Positions 40,128 to 53,168 are shown, numbered from the stretch's first letter. The stretch: 64,000 nucleotides of DNA from Coriaria nepalensis (GCA_027186245.1 CP114500.1:7140001-7204000); one strand, 5' to 3'. Numbers and translations: made by a program. The notes: a model not told the origin generated them from the sequence alone.

Positions 40128-41808
40128 TTAAGATGACGTCACAAAAGCATCAGGAAACAATCTGGGAAGAATCGAGTATTTTGCTTTGATAATCAGAGCG
40201 TAGAACCCATAACAGGGGATATGAACCAGGGCCATGCAGAGATACCTTGCAGAACAAGCAACATATGTTTTAATTTTTAATCACTACACTCTTTATCTAC
40301 AAGTTATAAGAAAGTTGATGTACTTACCATAAAGGGGCCCATTGTGAATCAAGCTCAAGGAAAGGATACGGCCACCTGATAAACATGTCAAAAACCTGTT
40401 ATCAAACTTTGTAAGCCATAAGAAAAAATAAAAAAAATAATGGTAATAGAAGTACCATGAGAAGCCACAAGCATGAATGACCCATTGGAAGACAACATAG
40501 ATGCAGCTCCATAGCACGAAATACGCCATTCGAAACCACGGAAACGGCTGTAGAACATTTAAAAAGGATGAAGCAGTTTATAACATAAAACCTAATCAAC
40601 AAAACATCTGTGTGTTTGCATTTTACTTACCAGGTTGTTAAGACTTGTGTCTAGAAGAAGGAAGACAGCATTCAAGCAATGCATACACCCCATCAACTGC
40701 CGAAAAACCTTAGATCAATAAGGAAAGATAGAAATCAAATTAGTAAAAGTGGGTTTTGCTTTTCTTACCAGGTTCAGACCAAGATGTGCATTTGAGAGGA
40801 AAGGGAGAATGACAGACCAAAACACTATGTCTGTTATCACGACTGCACCTCCACAAGTCTATACAAGAAGGATTTAATTAGTTATCACTTCGAGTTTGAA
40901 ATCATGTTACGTTGTCGATTATCATAAAAACTGAAAATTACGACGAATAATAAATAGTTTCAATCCGAAAATAAGAGGAAAGAAAATGACTAACTTGATA
41001 TGTAATTTGAAACAGATACCCCCAAAATCCAGCTCCATTTATTGACTCTACTTCCCCTTCATCATAGTGGCCCGGTAACTTAATTGCACCGTTCATTTGT
41101 TTTTCTCTATAGATTTTAGAGCTGATTGCACTACTATCTTCTAAGTCTGGCCTTCCTCTCTCGGCCCTAGCCCCATTTTTTCCGGGATGTTCCTTCGACG
41201 ATAACCAACATCCATATGCAGACACAATGGTACCCAACTAAAGAGGAAGAAGTAGATAAACAAATAATTGCTCTGGATTTAAGAGAATTTGCTTAATTAG
41301 AATGTGTCTCTAATCATAAACATACCGCAAAATAGATGATCACTAACGAAAAGGTCCATCTGCATATCGATCACATCTTCCATTAATCAATCCTTATAAT
41401 CATCATCATAATAATAATAAATTTCCAATCAAAATTGAAATTTTTAACTTACTCCGTATAGTAAACGAAAATGGAAGGGCCCCAATCGACCACGTCCCAA
41501 GCTAGGAACCCGGACAAAACGATCAACGAGATGAACCGAACTGCTAAGAGCCAACCAGGGTGCACCGCGTTCCAGCAACTGGTCCATAGCTGGGAAGTGG
41601 TTAAATGACCCTTTGACAATGCCTTGGCATAGTCTGGTTTGCGATCCGGGCGGGACAATAGAAGGCTATCGTATATGGTATCTCCTCTTCCATTAAGGGT
41701 TCTCCTCCAGGTTCCTTCTTTCCTCCAAATCACCCATAAGGCAGCAAAGAAGGCAATTGAAACAAGGCCGAAGCAAATGAAGTCATACCAATACACCTCT
41801 AGTGCCAT
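40128..41808 (-). CDS. Seven-span membrane protein of unknown function (At2g47115/At1g70505-like)
   Basis: Eight exons (41453-41808, 41326-41359, 40995-41237, 40769-40858, 40631-40696, 40456-40547, 40328-40375, 40128-40245) join to 348 residues. Seven hydrophobic spans are visible: FGLVSIAFFAALWVIW, AVRFISLIVLSGFLAW, FSLVIIYFALGTIVSAYGC, GGAVVITDIVFWSVILPFL, GCMHCLNAVFLLL, AYFVLWSCIYVVFQWVIHA and YLCMALVHIPCYGFYALII. A charged loop of about 50 residues lies between spans 3 and 4. It resembles an uncharacterised plant family I know from Arabidopsis locus names only; no function can be given. The last exon contains a 17-bp sequence (AACAATCTGGGAAGAAT) that is repeated 48 bp further on in the 3' flank. 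A 1.5-kb gap separates its start from that of the divergent E3 ligase gene. Confidence 0.88.
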
Positions 41809-43300
41809 GTTGATTTCTAAATCTTTTACCTCTTTGTATTTTAGACCCAGATTAAGGGCCTAAAAGAGAGATGAGGAGGGCATTTGTGATCAGAATTGAT
41901 GATGATCAATAAAGGGCAATGGGATCGAACATGTTTTTTTGTTTTTTTTTTTCTGTTCTTTTGGCGAAGATTTGAGTTGAGAGTTTGATGTGAGAGAGAG
42001 ACTAGTAGTTTTGACCGTTTGGTTTGAGACTTTTTAAATTGTTTGGTTGGTCGGTAACACAACATAATACAAGAGAAAAGAAGATGATACATCTTCCAAG
42101 TGAAGAACATGGGAAAATAATAATGTAGATTTAGGTGACAAACCGTAAACATGCCAATAAGGAAATACGTGTGGACGACGGTCATCGTCACGATTCTATT
42201 AATCATGACCGAATTTTGCTTATCATGAGTGGACGACATGAGGTTATTGTAAAACGGTATGTCGTCAAATTGTAGGTGTTTCTTCTTACCTTCTCCACAG
42301 TATTAGAAAAAACCAAAATTGAAAAATTAGAATAAATTAATTGAGATAATAAATATTTTAAATGGAATATTTTATTTCAAAATTTTAATTAATATAACCT
42401 CATTTATGGATTATGGATTATGCCTCCAAATCCACAGTCTGCGAATGGTAGTTGTTATGGTCATAATGCAAATCTTGTATATGATCCTGCATTTCCCGAA
42501 TTATGGATCTTTTCCGAGCCATATTATTCAGTTCATGATCATATTGCACGAGAAAGTAAAAAGGATTAACGATTAACATATGCTAATCCCAATTTAGTTA
42601 GATCTATCTAGACAGATTGAATTTTATTGATCTATACTGTTATCTAATTGACACGTTATTCTAAATTTGAAGTTAAACATAAAAAAAAAAAAAAAAGTGT
42701 AAATCATGACATATGTATTCGGGACGAAATTCAAATCGAGAGTAACCATTGTTTGCTACTTAAATTGCATTTTCATCACCTCAATCATTTTTTATAATTA
42801 TTATATAAAATATTTTATAAAAAATTATAAAAAATTGAATTTTAAAATAAATTACCAATCGAAGCCCTAAACTATAGACAATTTTGCAAATCTACCCCTT
42901 GGTATTTTGACTGAATGACTATAATTGTAAATTTGTAACGAATGAAAAAGTAATTAATAAATCCATCCCCAAATTTCAAAGCCGTGACCGGGGAGGAGGG
43001 TTCTTATCTGACGTCTACGGTCTCATTGCAATTCGCAAATATCACAACTCTTTCCCAAATTCCTAATTCCTAAATTCGCCCTTTTTGCCGAATCCTAAAT
43101 TCCTAATCTTAATCCGGATTTCAAACCCTAATAATCACTGTAAGTAAGTCCCTTCTCCATATCTTCTCAGGTTTATCGATTTTTGTTTCTTTGAGAAAAT
43201 AAAGCCCTAGAATCTAGATTCTCCCCTCTTCGTTCATGCCCCATTGATTCAGTTTTATTCTTCAATCTCAGAGGCGAAGTAGCAATACCTAATCAGAGAG
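41809..43300. other. Divergent intergenic region
   Basis: Separates two divergent genes and should carry both promoters. Nothing else beyond AT-rich DNA is recognised. The sequence at 43080-43140 has several AATTCCTAA-type repeats and leads into a probable 5' leader of the E3 gene with a donor-like site near 43142. Confidence 0.45.
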
Positions 43301-46300
43301 ATGGACGATAGCTGTGCTGTGTGCGCGGACACTCTTGAGTGGGTCGCCTATGGGCCTTGTGGTCACCGTGAGGTCTGCTCCACTTGCGTAGCTCGCCTCC
43401 GATTCATCTGCCAGGATCGCCGCTGTTGCATATGCAAGCTGGAATCCGATGTTGTCTTCGTCACTAAGGTTAGGGATTTCTTCGCTCCTTCAATTCCGAT
43501 CATGTTTCTCCAGTTGTCTTAGTCCGCTTTCATCTTAGTAGATTGATATTAATTGGTTGTGTCACTTCGATGTCGATGAGCTGCATTCAATTTTGATCAT
43601 ATGTCTTCTTCATGCACTCAACGCATTGGAAACTATTCAATTGATTTCTCGTTTCTTAGATACTAGAATTTGCCTGTGGTAATGATATTAAATGTTCTTC
43701 TTTTTATCATCTATAATCGTTCTTCCAGGCTTTAGGAGACTATACAAGGGTAATAAGTGACTTTTCAGTTTTGCCATCTGAAGTAAAGGAAGGAAGATTG
43801 GGGTCTTACTGGTATCATGAGGACACACAAGCATTCTTTGACGACGTCGACCATTACAAGATGGTCAAGGCAATGTGCAAGCTTTCGTGCAGTGTGTGTG
43901 ACAAGATGGAAGACGAACCTACTGACGGCTCAAAGCGTCGAGGAAAGTTCCGGAACATTGAGCAGTTAAAGGGTCATTTGTTCCACAAGCACAGATTGGT
44001 AATGTGCAACCTTTGTTTGGAAGGAAGGAAGGTGAGACTTTTCTTTCTGGTTGTATGTGCAAAGTAAAGATGAAATTGATGGTTATCTGGTGATCTTATC
44101 GAATTTAATTTGTGTGATTCAGATCTTTATTTGTGAGCAAAAGCTATACAATAGAGCACAACTGATTCAACATATAAGTACTGGGGACTCCGGGGTGGAT
44201 GGAAGTGAGAGTGAAAGAGGTGGTTTCACGGGGCATCCTAAGTGTGAGTTTTGCAGATCCCCATTTTATGGGGACAATGAGCTATACACACATATGTCAA
44301 CGGAACACTATACTTGCCATATATGCCAAAGGTGAGACAATCACTGGTTATTCAGAAAAAGCTTATTCTTTCAACTGAAATCTGGTTTACTGAAGTGTAA
44401 ATCGTGTGTTATTTTCATTGCAGGGTCCATCCTGCACAGTATGAATATTATAAAAATTATGATGACTTGGAGGCAAGTTTTCCTTGTTCTCCCCTTCTGA
44501 TGAAAAAAGCTTCTTTTAGATATTTATAAAGATTTTCATAATTTTGGACGCAAAAGCTTCTGTTGGCCAAAAAAACAAAGTGACATCTTTATAATTTTTT
44601 ATTTTGGAATATCCTCACGGGAAATGATCCTCTTCTGTCTCAGATTCACTTTCGACATGCCCATTTCCTATGTGAAGACGAGAGCTGTCTTGCAAAAAAG
44701 TTTATTGTCTTTATTTCCGAATCAGAAATGAAGGTAACTTCAGTGAAGTTGCATATTCTATTTGTGTGTGCGCAAATGTTTTGACATGTATTGTTAGGCT
44801 TAGTTAGGCATGACACTTGCATGGTAATTTCAGTCTTATTGACTCACATTTGATGCATTATTAGTAAGCATGAATTTTTTTTTATTTTTTATTTTCCTTT
44901 TCAGAGGCATAATGCTATAGAACATGGAGGTCGAATGTCTCGTTCAAAACGCAATGCTGCTCTTCAGGCATGTATTTTTTTTCTACATCTCTCCTTGAAA
45001 TTGGTGTAACTGTCTGTTTTCCTTGGTCGCATCTGCTTTTCTCTTTACTTGTGTACTTATTTTTTCTTCTCTTCCTTCTGCAGATACCTACTAGCTTCCG
45101 ATACAGAAGAAATAATGAACAAGCCCAACGCCGCAGTAGAGGACAGACATTTCTTCTCGACTCTTCTGACAATCAACTTTCTATGGCCATTGAAGCAAGT
45201 TTAGAGACAGCTAATAGGGATGCAACATTCCATGATTCATCCTCATCGTCATTTGGTGCCCTAGCTGCATCTGAAGACGCAAGTGATTTCGATCCTTTAA
45301 TTCAGCCGTTTGATTCGTTGGCCATTTCAGATGCAGAAGCATCTTCCCGCTATCTTCAAGCCTTGGGGAATAGCTCTAGGACCTCACCTTTAGAAGAATC
45401 ATCCTTTCCACCCCTTGCTAATGCACCTGGTAGCAGTAGTCAACCCGGAAACAACTCTAATGGTTTTCCTAGTAACACTATGGCAGCTCATCTTCGCCGC
45501 CAGAGAAAAGTGTCTGTTATAAATTCAGCTCAAGGTTGGCCAGCAGCAAGTAGAGGAGCTGGACTACCTTCAAGTAACTCAGCCAATACTTGGCCTGCGA
45601 GGAATGATACAAGTATAACTTCCCGAAGTTCTGGAAAGGCTAAGAATGTTGTTGGTATTGGGCCTTCAGCTTCGAATTTAAGCTCTAATGCTGCTCAAGA
45701 TTGGCCATCTATAAATAATACTCAGGCACCATTACATGATTCTAAGAAGAGTAAGAATGCAATCACTAATGGGCCTTCACTATCTAGTAATACAGGCCCC
45801 AATTTGGATCAATCTTGGCCTGCTATAAACAATATTCAGGTCACTTCACAGACCTCTGGGCAGACAAAGAAATCTGTCAGTACCGAACTTTCATCCTCTA
45901 GTTATTTGAGCTCGAGCCAATCTCCAGTTCAGGTCCGACCCACAACAGTGCGTCCCCCAAGTCTGGCCCAAAATGGATTTGCAGAATCTACACTCACCGA
46001 ATTTCCTCCAGTTTCTGCAGCAGCACCACAGGCTCGGAAGTTGTCATCAAGTAACCAGAGCTCACTGAAGGTTGAAGATGTACAGACAGCAAACAAGTCT
46101 TTAGTTGAAAAAATACAAATTATGCTCGAATTTGATCCAGAACAGTACTCAGCTTTTAAAGATATATCAGCCAAGTACCGGCAAGGAAAAATAGACACAG
46201 AACTATATCTGGGTTATGTGCACCAGTTTGGCTTGTCACATCTTGTACCTGAGTTGGCTAGACTGTGTCCGGACCCACAGAAACAGAAAGAACTCATGGA

Positions 46301-46829
46301 GACTTATAATGCTAATTTCCAAATTGAGGCGAAAGACCAAAATGGTGTTAAAAAAGGAAAATGGAAATCTGTACTAGATGGGGACAGTGGTAATCATAGA
46401 GATAAATTTGCAGAGAGCATTATAAGCAGTGTAAAGGAATTGCAGTCTAGCTTCAAGCCTTCACAAGAAGAGGTAGTAGAAGAATTGTCCAAGGATGGTT
46501 ATAGAGGAGCTAAAGGGAAATCAAAGATAATATCTGATGAGCAAGTGGCTGGTTCAAATAATGGTAATGGTACTAACCAGAGCTATGGGGATGGGGGTGG
46601 GCCCACATGCAAGCATAAGAAGAAAACATCAAAGTTTCATAGGGTTAGACTGGGTGATGGTTCACTGGCTTCACTTTCCGATCAAAGTCTCGATAATGCA
46701 CCTGGTACAGATCCGGTGACAGGAGGACTAAACAGTAATGGAGACTCTGGTGTGGGATTACCTGTTCGTGGTGTTTGGCGAAAAGGAAGTCAAAAGCTCT
46801 TCCCTAAGGAGTCAGCAGGGGAAGCTTAA
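43301..46829 (+). CDS. ZNF598/Hel2-like RING E3 ubiquitin ligase
   Basis: Seven exons (43301-43468, 43729-44031, 44123-44331, 44424-44472, 44644-44733, 44905-44967, 45084-46829) join to 875 residues. Homologues ubiquitinate small-subunit ribosomal proteins on collided ribosomes to start quality control. The N-terminus has a C4HC3-like RING (CAVCADTLEWVAYGPCGHREVC..CCICK, residues 5-45). C2H2-type fingers follow (LSCSVCDK, FHKHRLVMCNLC, CEFCRSPF..HMSTEHYTCHIC, HFRHAHFLCEDESCL). The long C-terminal exon is Ser/Asn-rich with four spaced Trp-Pro repeats (GWPAAS, TWPARN, DWPSIN, SWPAIN) and ends with a conserved helical module (LVEKIQIMLEFDPEQYSAFKDIS to LARLCPDPQKQKELMETYN). Introns 4 and 6 begin with GC. 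Arabidopsis relatives, from memory, are At2g47090 and At3g62240. Confidence 0.92.
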
Positions 46830-47392
46830 CGGCATCAATTGTATAGAGCACTGGATCGACCGTGAAGATGGGCAAGAGGTATAGAGGAATACTTTTTTGG
46901 GGTCTGGTGTTGGGTTGCCATGTCTTTTTGGTTTGAGAAAATGATTCTTTTAATTTATTTTTCAAGTTTTAGGGCAAAAGATATGCAATTTGCCCTTTAT
47001 ATCGGAGGGGTTAGAGTCATTTTGATCCAGTGTTCATATTACTATTTATTTTTCATGGAGTTGGAGAAATATAATGATGAAAGATTCATTAATAGACATC
47101 ACAGCGTTTGATTTTGTCTTGAGTTTGAGTTTGTATTTACAGGTTGGAATCAATGAAAGTGACCGATTCGTTATCTCATTTTCTTACATAGTTTTCTTAC
47201 TGACCAAATAAAAACTATACCATGCTCCAGGAAGGTAAATATAAAATAAGTCAATGTAACAAATGAATGATAATATGATATTATTGATTGGTTAATAGAA
47301 TATTTATAACATAAATGTAGATGATTTACAGTGAAAGGAAGTAAATTTCATAATAATTTTTATACAACATAAAGTTTTAAGATTTTTACAAA
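46830..47392. other. Convergent intergenic region (E3 ligase and ATG8 3' flanks)
   Basis: No gene. It lies between the stop codons of two convergent genes, so it should hold both 3' UTRs. Short frames in it have no motif. Confidence 0.5.
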
Positions 47393-48324
47393 TCAGATGG
47401 GATTTAAGCAAGAGCCAAAAGTCTTCTCAGTGCTATAAGACATGTAAAGAAACCCATCTTCATCCTTGAACGATTCATACACAGAGTCCATCAAACTAGC
47501 TGCAGATACAGAAGAATGGTTAGGAAAAGAAGGCATCTTTACTGCACTATATGGATGATGATTTTTACCTGTTTGGGGTAAAGTATTCTTTACAAATACA
47601 AAAAGAGCTTTTCCAGGAGCCATTTCAAGCCTTCTGCTCAAGATGTGTATGAATTGCCCAATCGACATGTCTCGAGGAATCAGGTATCTGTAAAGAAGAA
47701 GAAAGGTACGATCCAAGACTAGTAAGTTAGTTCCAAATTTCTCCATCAGTGTGATGATAAAAGTTGCAGAGATAAATAGAGCCTTACTTCTTCTTTTCCA
47801 TCTCAGGAAGCTCACATTTCGAATACTTCTCAACAATTACCTACAATTGCAAATTAATAACCCCCACTACGTCAAAACCTTGAATCCTTTTTCTTCTTCT
47901 TCTTCTTCATTTTTATTTTTTAAGATTTCATCACGATCAGATAACATTTCAACTTCTATCTTTAAAATCTAAAGTCAATTAGTATGGGAAGGAAGCAGGA
48001 AGACTCAAGTTAATTGTCGAAAAATTATCACCCAACCAAAAAAAAATAAAATTGGGGTTAATTAGTAAAGAGAGAAATTCGATGAGGTAGAATGCTTACA
48101 GGAACCCGATCAGGGTATTTGGCTAGAATATCACGCGAGTCCTCAACTCTTTGCTCTGCAAGAAGAAGATTCAGACGCGAAAAACACAATCACAAACTAA
48201 CCTAAAAAAAAACTGTGCCCTAATATCTAAAATCAAAGTAACTAAATGCATAATAATCAATACGAAGAATAAGAAGAAGAGTACTGAAAGGGAGCTCGTT
48301 CTTGAAAGATTTGGCCCTCCCCAT
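47393..48324 (-). CDS. ATG8: Autophagy ubiquitin-like protein ATG8, ATG8h/i type
   Basis: Five exons (48285-48324, 48100-48155, 47788-47840, 47569-47687, 47393-47499) join to 124 residues. ATG8 is conjugated to phosphatidylethanolamine on autophagosomes. Recognisable stretches are KYPDRVPVIVEKY, KKKYLIPRDMSIGQF, GKALFVFVKNTLPQT, SLMDSVYESFKDEDGFLYM and YSTEKTFG. RDMSIGQF and SLMDSVYES point to clade II (h/i). In the Arabidopsis h/i proteins I remember, the chain ends at the reactive Gly; here six residues, SCLNPI, follow, so the protein would need ATG4 processing first. An open frame also spans intron 4 (78 bp), so intron retention would give an in-frame insert of 26 residues. Confidence 0.93.
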
Positions 48325-50710
48325 TCTAGATTGTCCGATGAAATTACCTCCGTTTGCAGGAAGAAGCGAAAGAGCAGAACATATAACGAAAGGTAGACGT
48401 AAGGGACAGGTATAAGTAATTATTAATGTTCTTTTTTCAGAAGAAGAAGAAAAAAAGAAGAAAAGAAAAAAAAAAAACTCAGTAGAAGTCCAGCCCATTT
48501 TTTCTGTTTTTGGGCCTAATTAAAGGGTATAATAGTTTGGGCCTTTTTGGGTTTTTCGTAAATTCAATGATCTCACAAAAAGAACGGGGTTGTTGGCCCA
48601 ATGAGAAAAGAAAAATCAACAATTAGTGAAAGTCAAATAAGAGGGGAATATGTGCATCGTGAAGGACGTGATGGCTATTTTGTAAATTATCACAGGCACG
48701 ATCTCTGTTAGTCAAAGTTTGACTTTTCATTTTCAAAGGTGGGTAAGACATGTTTTTGTTTCTTATCACATTACAGCACGTTGAAAATTAAAAAGACTTC
48801 GGAAAAAAAAAACCAGTGAGGTGAATTGCCCGACAAGATTTAATGTAGCTCCACTCCTCCGATTATTAGTTAATAATATTTTTTATATAAATAATATATA
48901 ATAATATGAAATAATAAATTTCTTATAATTTTAAATTATATATATTTATTATATTAAAATAATATTTTTTTTATCGATGATATATTATATATATATATAT
49001 ATATGAATTTATTTTATTAACCACTAATATATATATATATATATTCTAATAAATATGGCAAGATGTAATAATTATGATATATATGACGTTACTATTTATA
49101 TATAAATTTTTTTTATATATTTTTTTTTTCACACACTTGACCCCACAAAATTTTCTTAGAAATTCCAAAACTATGGCCCTTTAAACTTTGAAGAGATGAT
49201 AAGACGAGGGACAAGACTCGAGACCAGCTTATTACACCAACAACGAAACAACTGGTTACTGTCGGTTAGCCCAACCTTTTTGGAATTCACCTTTACCTAA
49301 TATAATAATAAAATAATTATAACTTTAAATAAATCAAAAAATACTTTCCTCTTTTTCAATTTTTAAGGCGTGTTTGGGTAATTAAGTGGGAACCGCACTC
49401 TTGCTTTCATTAGTTGCTGCCACGTCAATTAGTGAGAGCGAGCTGGAAGCCATCGGCCAGCTAATCCCATTGCATATGGATACGGATTTACGGATATGGC
49501 TGTGGCTGTGGCTGTGGCTATGAATACGGCTAGCTTGTCAGCTTAACTGGCTTGGTTGGTTAAATTCATAGGGTTTGGACTTGATTAGGTTTCTTAGGCG
49601 TGTACGATGGTTTTAATTCCATCTAAATTTACATTTTCACTTTATTTGCATTGCTTTAATTCCATCCAAAACACCCTTCTACCATTTTTATTTTTATTTT
49701 ATTTTTAATAATATCATAAATATATAAAATATAGATAATTTAATATGTATTGACTATTGAGTCCTATTTTTAATTGATAACCATCCAATTATTTTAATAG
49801 ATGCGATTTCCCTTTTTTCATTCTCGAAAAGTTTTTTCTTTTTCTTTTTTTTTTCACCTAAATTTTTCCGTTATTCCTTTCAACTTAATATGTGCTTCAT
49901 TTATATTTTTATTGAGATATTTATTGTTTATAATATTAAAATTTACTCGAGATTATAGGTCTCATTTGATTCCATTTTTAATCGGAATTGAAATTGGAAA
50001 TGAAATAAATAAATAAATAATATTTATTTAATTGTATTGATAAATTATAATTATATCAAATTTTTTATGGAAATAAAAAAAAATTATTCAATAAAATCAA
50101 ATATCGAATTACAAATTAAAATGATTTTCATCCGACGTGGAACCAAACATGTATAATATATGAAATCACTTAAATTTGTTAAATTATATATTTTCCTGAA
50201 TTTATTACATTATATTTATTTTCATTGACAGTGAAATTAAATATAAATAAATAGTTGATAATTTAGATTATATGAAAAAGAATTATGACATCACATAGAC
50301 CATTTAAAGAATGCACGTAGTCTTACTATCGGCCTCATACAAATCATCTTACAAGGAGCCAGCCAAGCCAAATCTTAAGCAAGTTAAGCCTACAACCGGC
50401 TACGGTTGGTGAGGGACCGGAGCTACCGGTAAGACCTAAACACAGTAATTAATCCAAAAAAAGAAAAAGAAAAAAGCTTACAAATAATATCAACCGTCGG
50501 AATATTTGACAATCAAGTAAAAATAGTCCAATCGCTCTCAAAATCCCACCAACAACAAACCAGAAATAGTGGCCCCCACATACTCTACCATCCAACGGCT
50601 CCAATTTACTGATCTTATTTTGTCGGTAGATCCAGATTCACAGAAAACAAATCTCTATAGAGAAAGTTTCACCTGCTGGTTCGGTAGCCAGTCGTCAAGG
50701 CCGTTGGATC
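48325..50710. other. Gene-poor AT-rich intergenic region
   Basis: No gene. Contains pyrimidine-rich and (AT)n tracts (48980-49045) and, at about 49950-50150, AT-rich DNA flanked by CTCATTTGATTCC and GGAACCAAACATG. These resemble the TTTGGTTCC-type ends of small DNA transposons, but I cannot confirm an element. The SAM synthetase promoter occupies the right end. Confidence 0.45.
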
Positions 50711-50718
50711 TATAAATA
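50711..50718 (+). promoter_or_regulatory. TATA box of the SAM synthetase gene
   Basis: TATAAATA lies in a GC-richer setting and is followed by a pyrimidine-rich leader (CTCCCTCCC) typical of a highly expressed gene. A transcript starting about 30 bp downstream would then run into the leader-intron donor at 50836. Confidence 0.6.
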
Positions 50719-50835
50719 GGAGGCTCCCTCCCTAATCGTTTCTTGTGTCATTTCGATCTCGCTTCATTTGGTATCAGATCTCTGTTTTTGTGAACTTGAA
50801 GCACTCGCTAAGATCTGCGCCGCCACGATCATCAG

Positions 50836-51977
50836 GTCGCTCTCCTTTTTACATTATCTTCTTCGCTGTTGAATTATCTTTTCTCTTTTTTTTTTTTTTT
50901 GGCTACGAAAATGCTTTCTGCTGTGTTTTATCCGCTTCTATTTGAAGAAATGGAGGTGTGTAGACTCTCGAAATTGTTTTGAAGATGTAGATTTGCTCGA
51001 TGCCTTGTGTTACTGACCGATTTGATAATTTGATGCTCTTTTTTGCATACGATTTCAGGTGGTCTAGGTTGCAGAGTCTGTTTATTTTTTGTATACGCTG
51101 AAAATGCTTGCAGATCTGGTGGATAATACGGTGTGTTTTGCTTGGATTTGTATTATACTTAAAAACAATAAGGAGATCTGGTTGTTGGAGCTTTGATATT
51201 TTGAAAACTGGAGCTGAATGTATTGGATTCATTTTCAGTTCGCAGTACATCGAGTATTTTTTAGGTTTCTTCCCTTTGAAAGCGGAAATGTGTGATTGAT
51301 AATATGGTATAACTTCGCATTTTAAATATTTTACTTGATGATCGCTTAACAGTGTTATCTTAGTGATGATCCGGTTCAATTCTGGTCTTCTATAAGATTT
51401 TGCGGCTTCTTTTGTTTTCATCCTTAGTTCGAGAACTCAAATGGTGGTCAATTCTTGTGGATCTGATTTTTGTATTCATGATTTGCCTATACATGTGTAT
51501 AGATCTAGTACTCTAGTAGTAGGTGTCCGTTACAGTATGTCCCAAGCATTTGAAAAATAAAATTAATGTTTATTGTGGAACTGTATATTACCAACATGAC
51601 CTTTTTATGATCATATTTATTTCACATATTTACTACTTCTATGACAAAAAGTGTTTATGACCTTTTTATGATCACATTTACACTTCGAGTAAAGTATTTT
51701 TGGTTCTTTGCGACTTTATACCATAGTTAGTTATATCTTACCCAACTAGTTGCTCAGTTTGGAATAAGAAATCAAATGAGGTGTGTAGACGTAGAATTTC
51801 CTCAATGAGATCTGTATCAATCCAATGTATTGGAACAAAATTTAGAGTGAATATTCTGTCTTCATTCTATATTTGTATTGACTGACTCTCTATAGATTCT
51901 GGCCTTTTCTTCTATTTTCATTGGTCGTACACTCACTTTTATTAACACAGTTTTTTTGGCTAATTCTCCTCTTGTAG
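50836..51977 (+). other. Leader (5'UTR) intron of the SAM synthetase gene
   Basis: Donor ATCAG/GTCGCTCTCC at 50835/50836 and acceptor CTTGTAG/TTTG at 51977/51978 bound an 1142-bp T-rich intron that ends 9 bp before the ATG. Long leader intron positioning just before the ATG is normal in plant SAM synthetase genes. Open frames on either strand inside it are not coding. Donor choice is inferred; other GT sites nearby are possible. Confidence 0.6.
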
Positions 51978-51986
51978 TTTGAAAGG

Positions 51987-53168
51987 ATGGAGACCTTCCT
52001 ATTCACCTCTGAATCCGTTAACGAGGGTCACCCTGACAAGTTGTGCGACCAGATCTCTGATGCAGTGCTTGATGCATGCCTTGCCCAGGACCCTGACAGC
52101 AAGGTTGCCTGTGAAACATGCACCAAAACCAACATGGTCATGGTCTTTGGAGAGATCACTACCAAGGCTAACATAGACTATGAAAAGATCGTCCGTGACA
52201 CTTGCCGAACCATTGGTTTTATTTCTGACGATGTAGGCCTTGATGCTGACAACTGCAAGGTCCTTGTCAACATTGAGCAACAAAGCCCTGATATTGCCCA
52301 AGGTGTCCATGGCCACTTCACCAAGCGCCCAGAAGAGATCGGAGCTGGAGACCAAGGCCATATGTTTGGTTATGCTACTGATGAGACCCCTGAATTGATG
52401 CCTCTTAGCCACGTCCTAGCAACCAAGTTGGGAGCCCGCCTAACTGAGGTCCGTAAGAATGGAACATGCCCTTGGCTAAGACCCGATGGTAAGACCCAAG
52501 TCACTGTTGAGTATTACAATGAGAACGGAGCCATGGTTCCAGTCCGTGTTCACACTGTCCTCATCTCCACCCAACATGATGAAACCGTCACAAATGATGA
52601 GATTGCTACTGACCTTAAGGAGCATGTGATCAAGCCTGTTATCCCAGAGAAATACCTTGATGAAAAGACCATCTTCCACCTTAACCCATCAGGGCGATTT
52701 GTCATTGGTGGGCCGCATGGTGATGCAGGTCTCACTGGTCGTAAGATCATCATTGACACTTATGGTGGGTGGGGAGCTCATGGTGGTGGTGCTTTCTCTG
52801 GAAAGGACCCAACCAAGGTGGACAGGAGCGGTGCCTATATTGTCAGGCAAGCTGCTAAGAGTATTGTTGCAGGTGGGCTGGCTCGTAGGTGCATTGTCCA
52901 GGTCTCTTATGCTATTGGTGTGCCAGAGCCCTTGTCGGTCTTTGTGGACTCATATGGAACTGGGAAGATTCCGGACAAGGAGATTCTTAAGATTGTGAAG
53001 GAGAGCTTTGATTTCAGGCCTGGAATGATCACCATTAACCTTGACCTTAAGCGGGGCGGAAATGGCAGGTTTTTGAAGACTGCTGCTTACGGGCATTTCG
53101 GTAGGGATGATGCAGATTTCACCTGGGAAGTTGTTAAGCCCCTTAAATGGGAAAAACCTCTATCTTGA
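51987..53168 (+). CDS. SAMS: S-adenosylmethionine synthetase (methionine adenosyltransferase)
   Basis: This single-exon gene for 393 residues has the standard plant SAMS length. The enzyme makes S-adenosylmethionine from methionine and ATP in the cytosol, feeding methylation, ethylene and polyamine synthesis. All signatures are intact: [22 protein letters not shown] at the N-terminus, [23 protein letters not shown] (115-130 region), KTQVTVEY, the P-loop-like [37 protein letters not shown], and [21 protein letters not shown] near the end. Codon use is GC-richer than its surroundings, in line with high expression. ATG at 51987 is the family start. A long leader intron precedes it. Arabidopsis orthologues are SAM1 and SAM2. 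Confidence 0.97.
   Translation: METFLFTSESVNEGHPDKLCDQISDAVLDACLAQDPDSKVACETCTKTNMVMVFGEITTKANIDYEKIVRDTCRTIGFISDDVGLDADNCKVLVNIEQQSPDIAQGVHGHFTKRPEEIGAGDQGHMFGYATDETPELMPLSHVLATKLGARLTEVRKNGTCPWLRPDGKTQVTVEYYNENGAMVPVRVHTVLISTQHDETVTNDEIATDLKEHVIKPVIPEKYLDEKTIFHLNPSGRFVIGGPHGDAGLTGRKIIIDTYGGWGAHGGGAFSGKDPTKVDRSGAYIVRQAAKSIVAGGLARRCIVQVSYAIGVPEPLSVFVDSYGTGKIPDKEILKIVKESFDFRPGMITINLDLKRGGNGRFLKTAAYGHFGRDDADFTWEVVKPLKWEKPLS

Noticed and set aside
47393..47836. Single 147-residue open frame over ATG8 exons 4-5
   Set aside because: It includes 78 bp of intron and out-of-frame upstream sequence; the five-exon splice gives a standard ATG8.
51999..52759. Antisense and out-of-frame open frames within the SAM synthetase coding region
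   Set aside because: Shadow frames of a highly biased coding sequence; the plus-strand 393-residue frame is a full-length, motif-complete enzyme.
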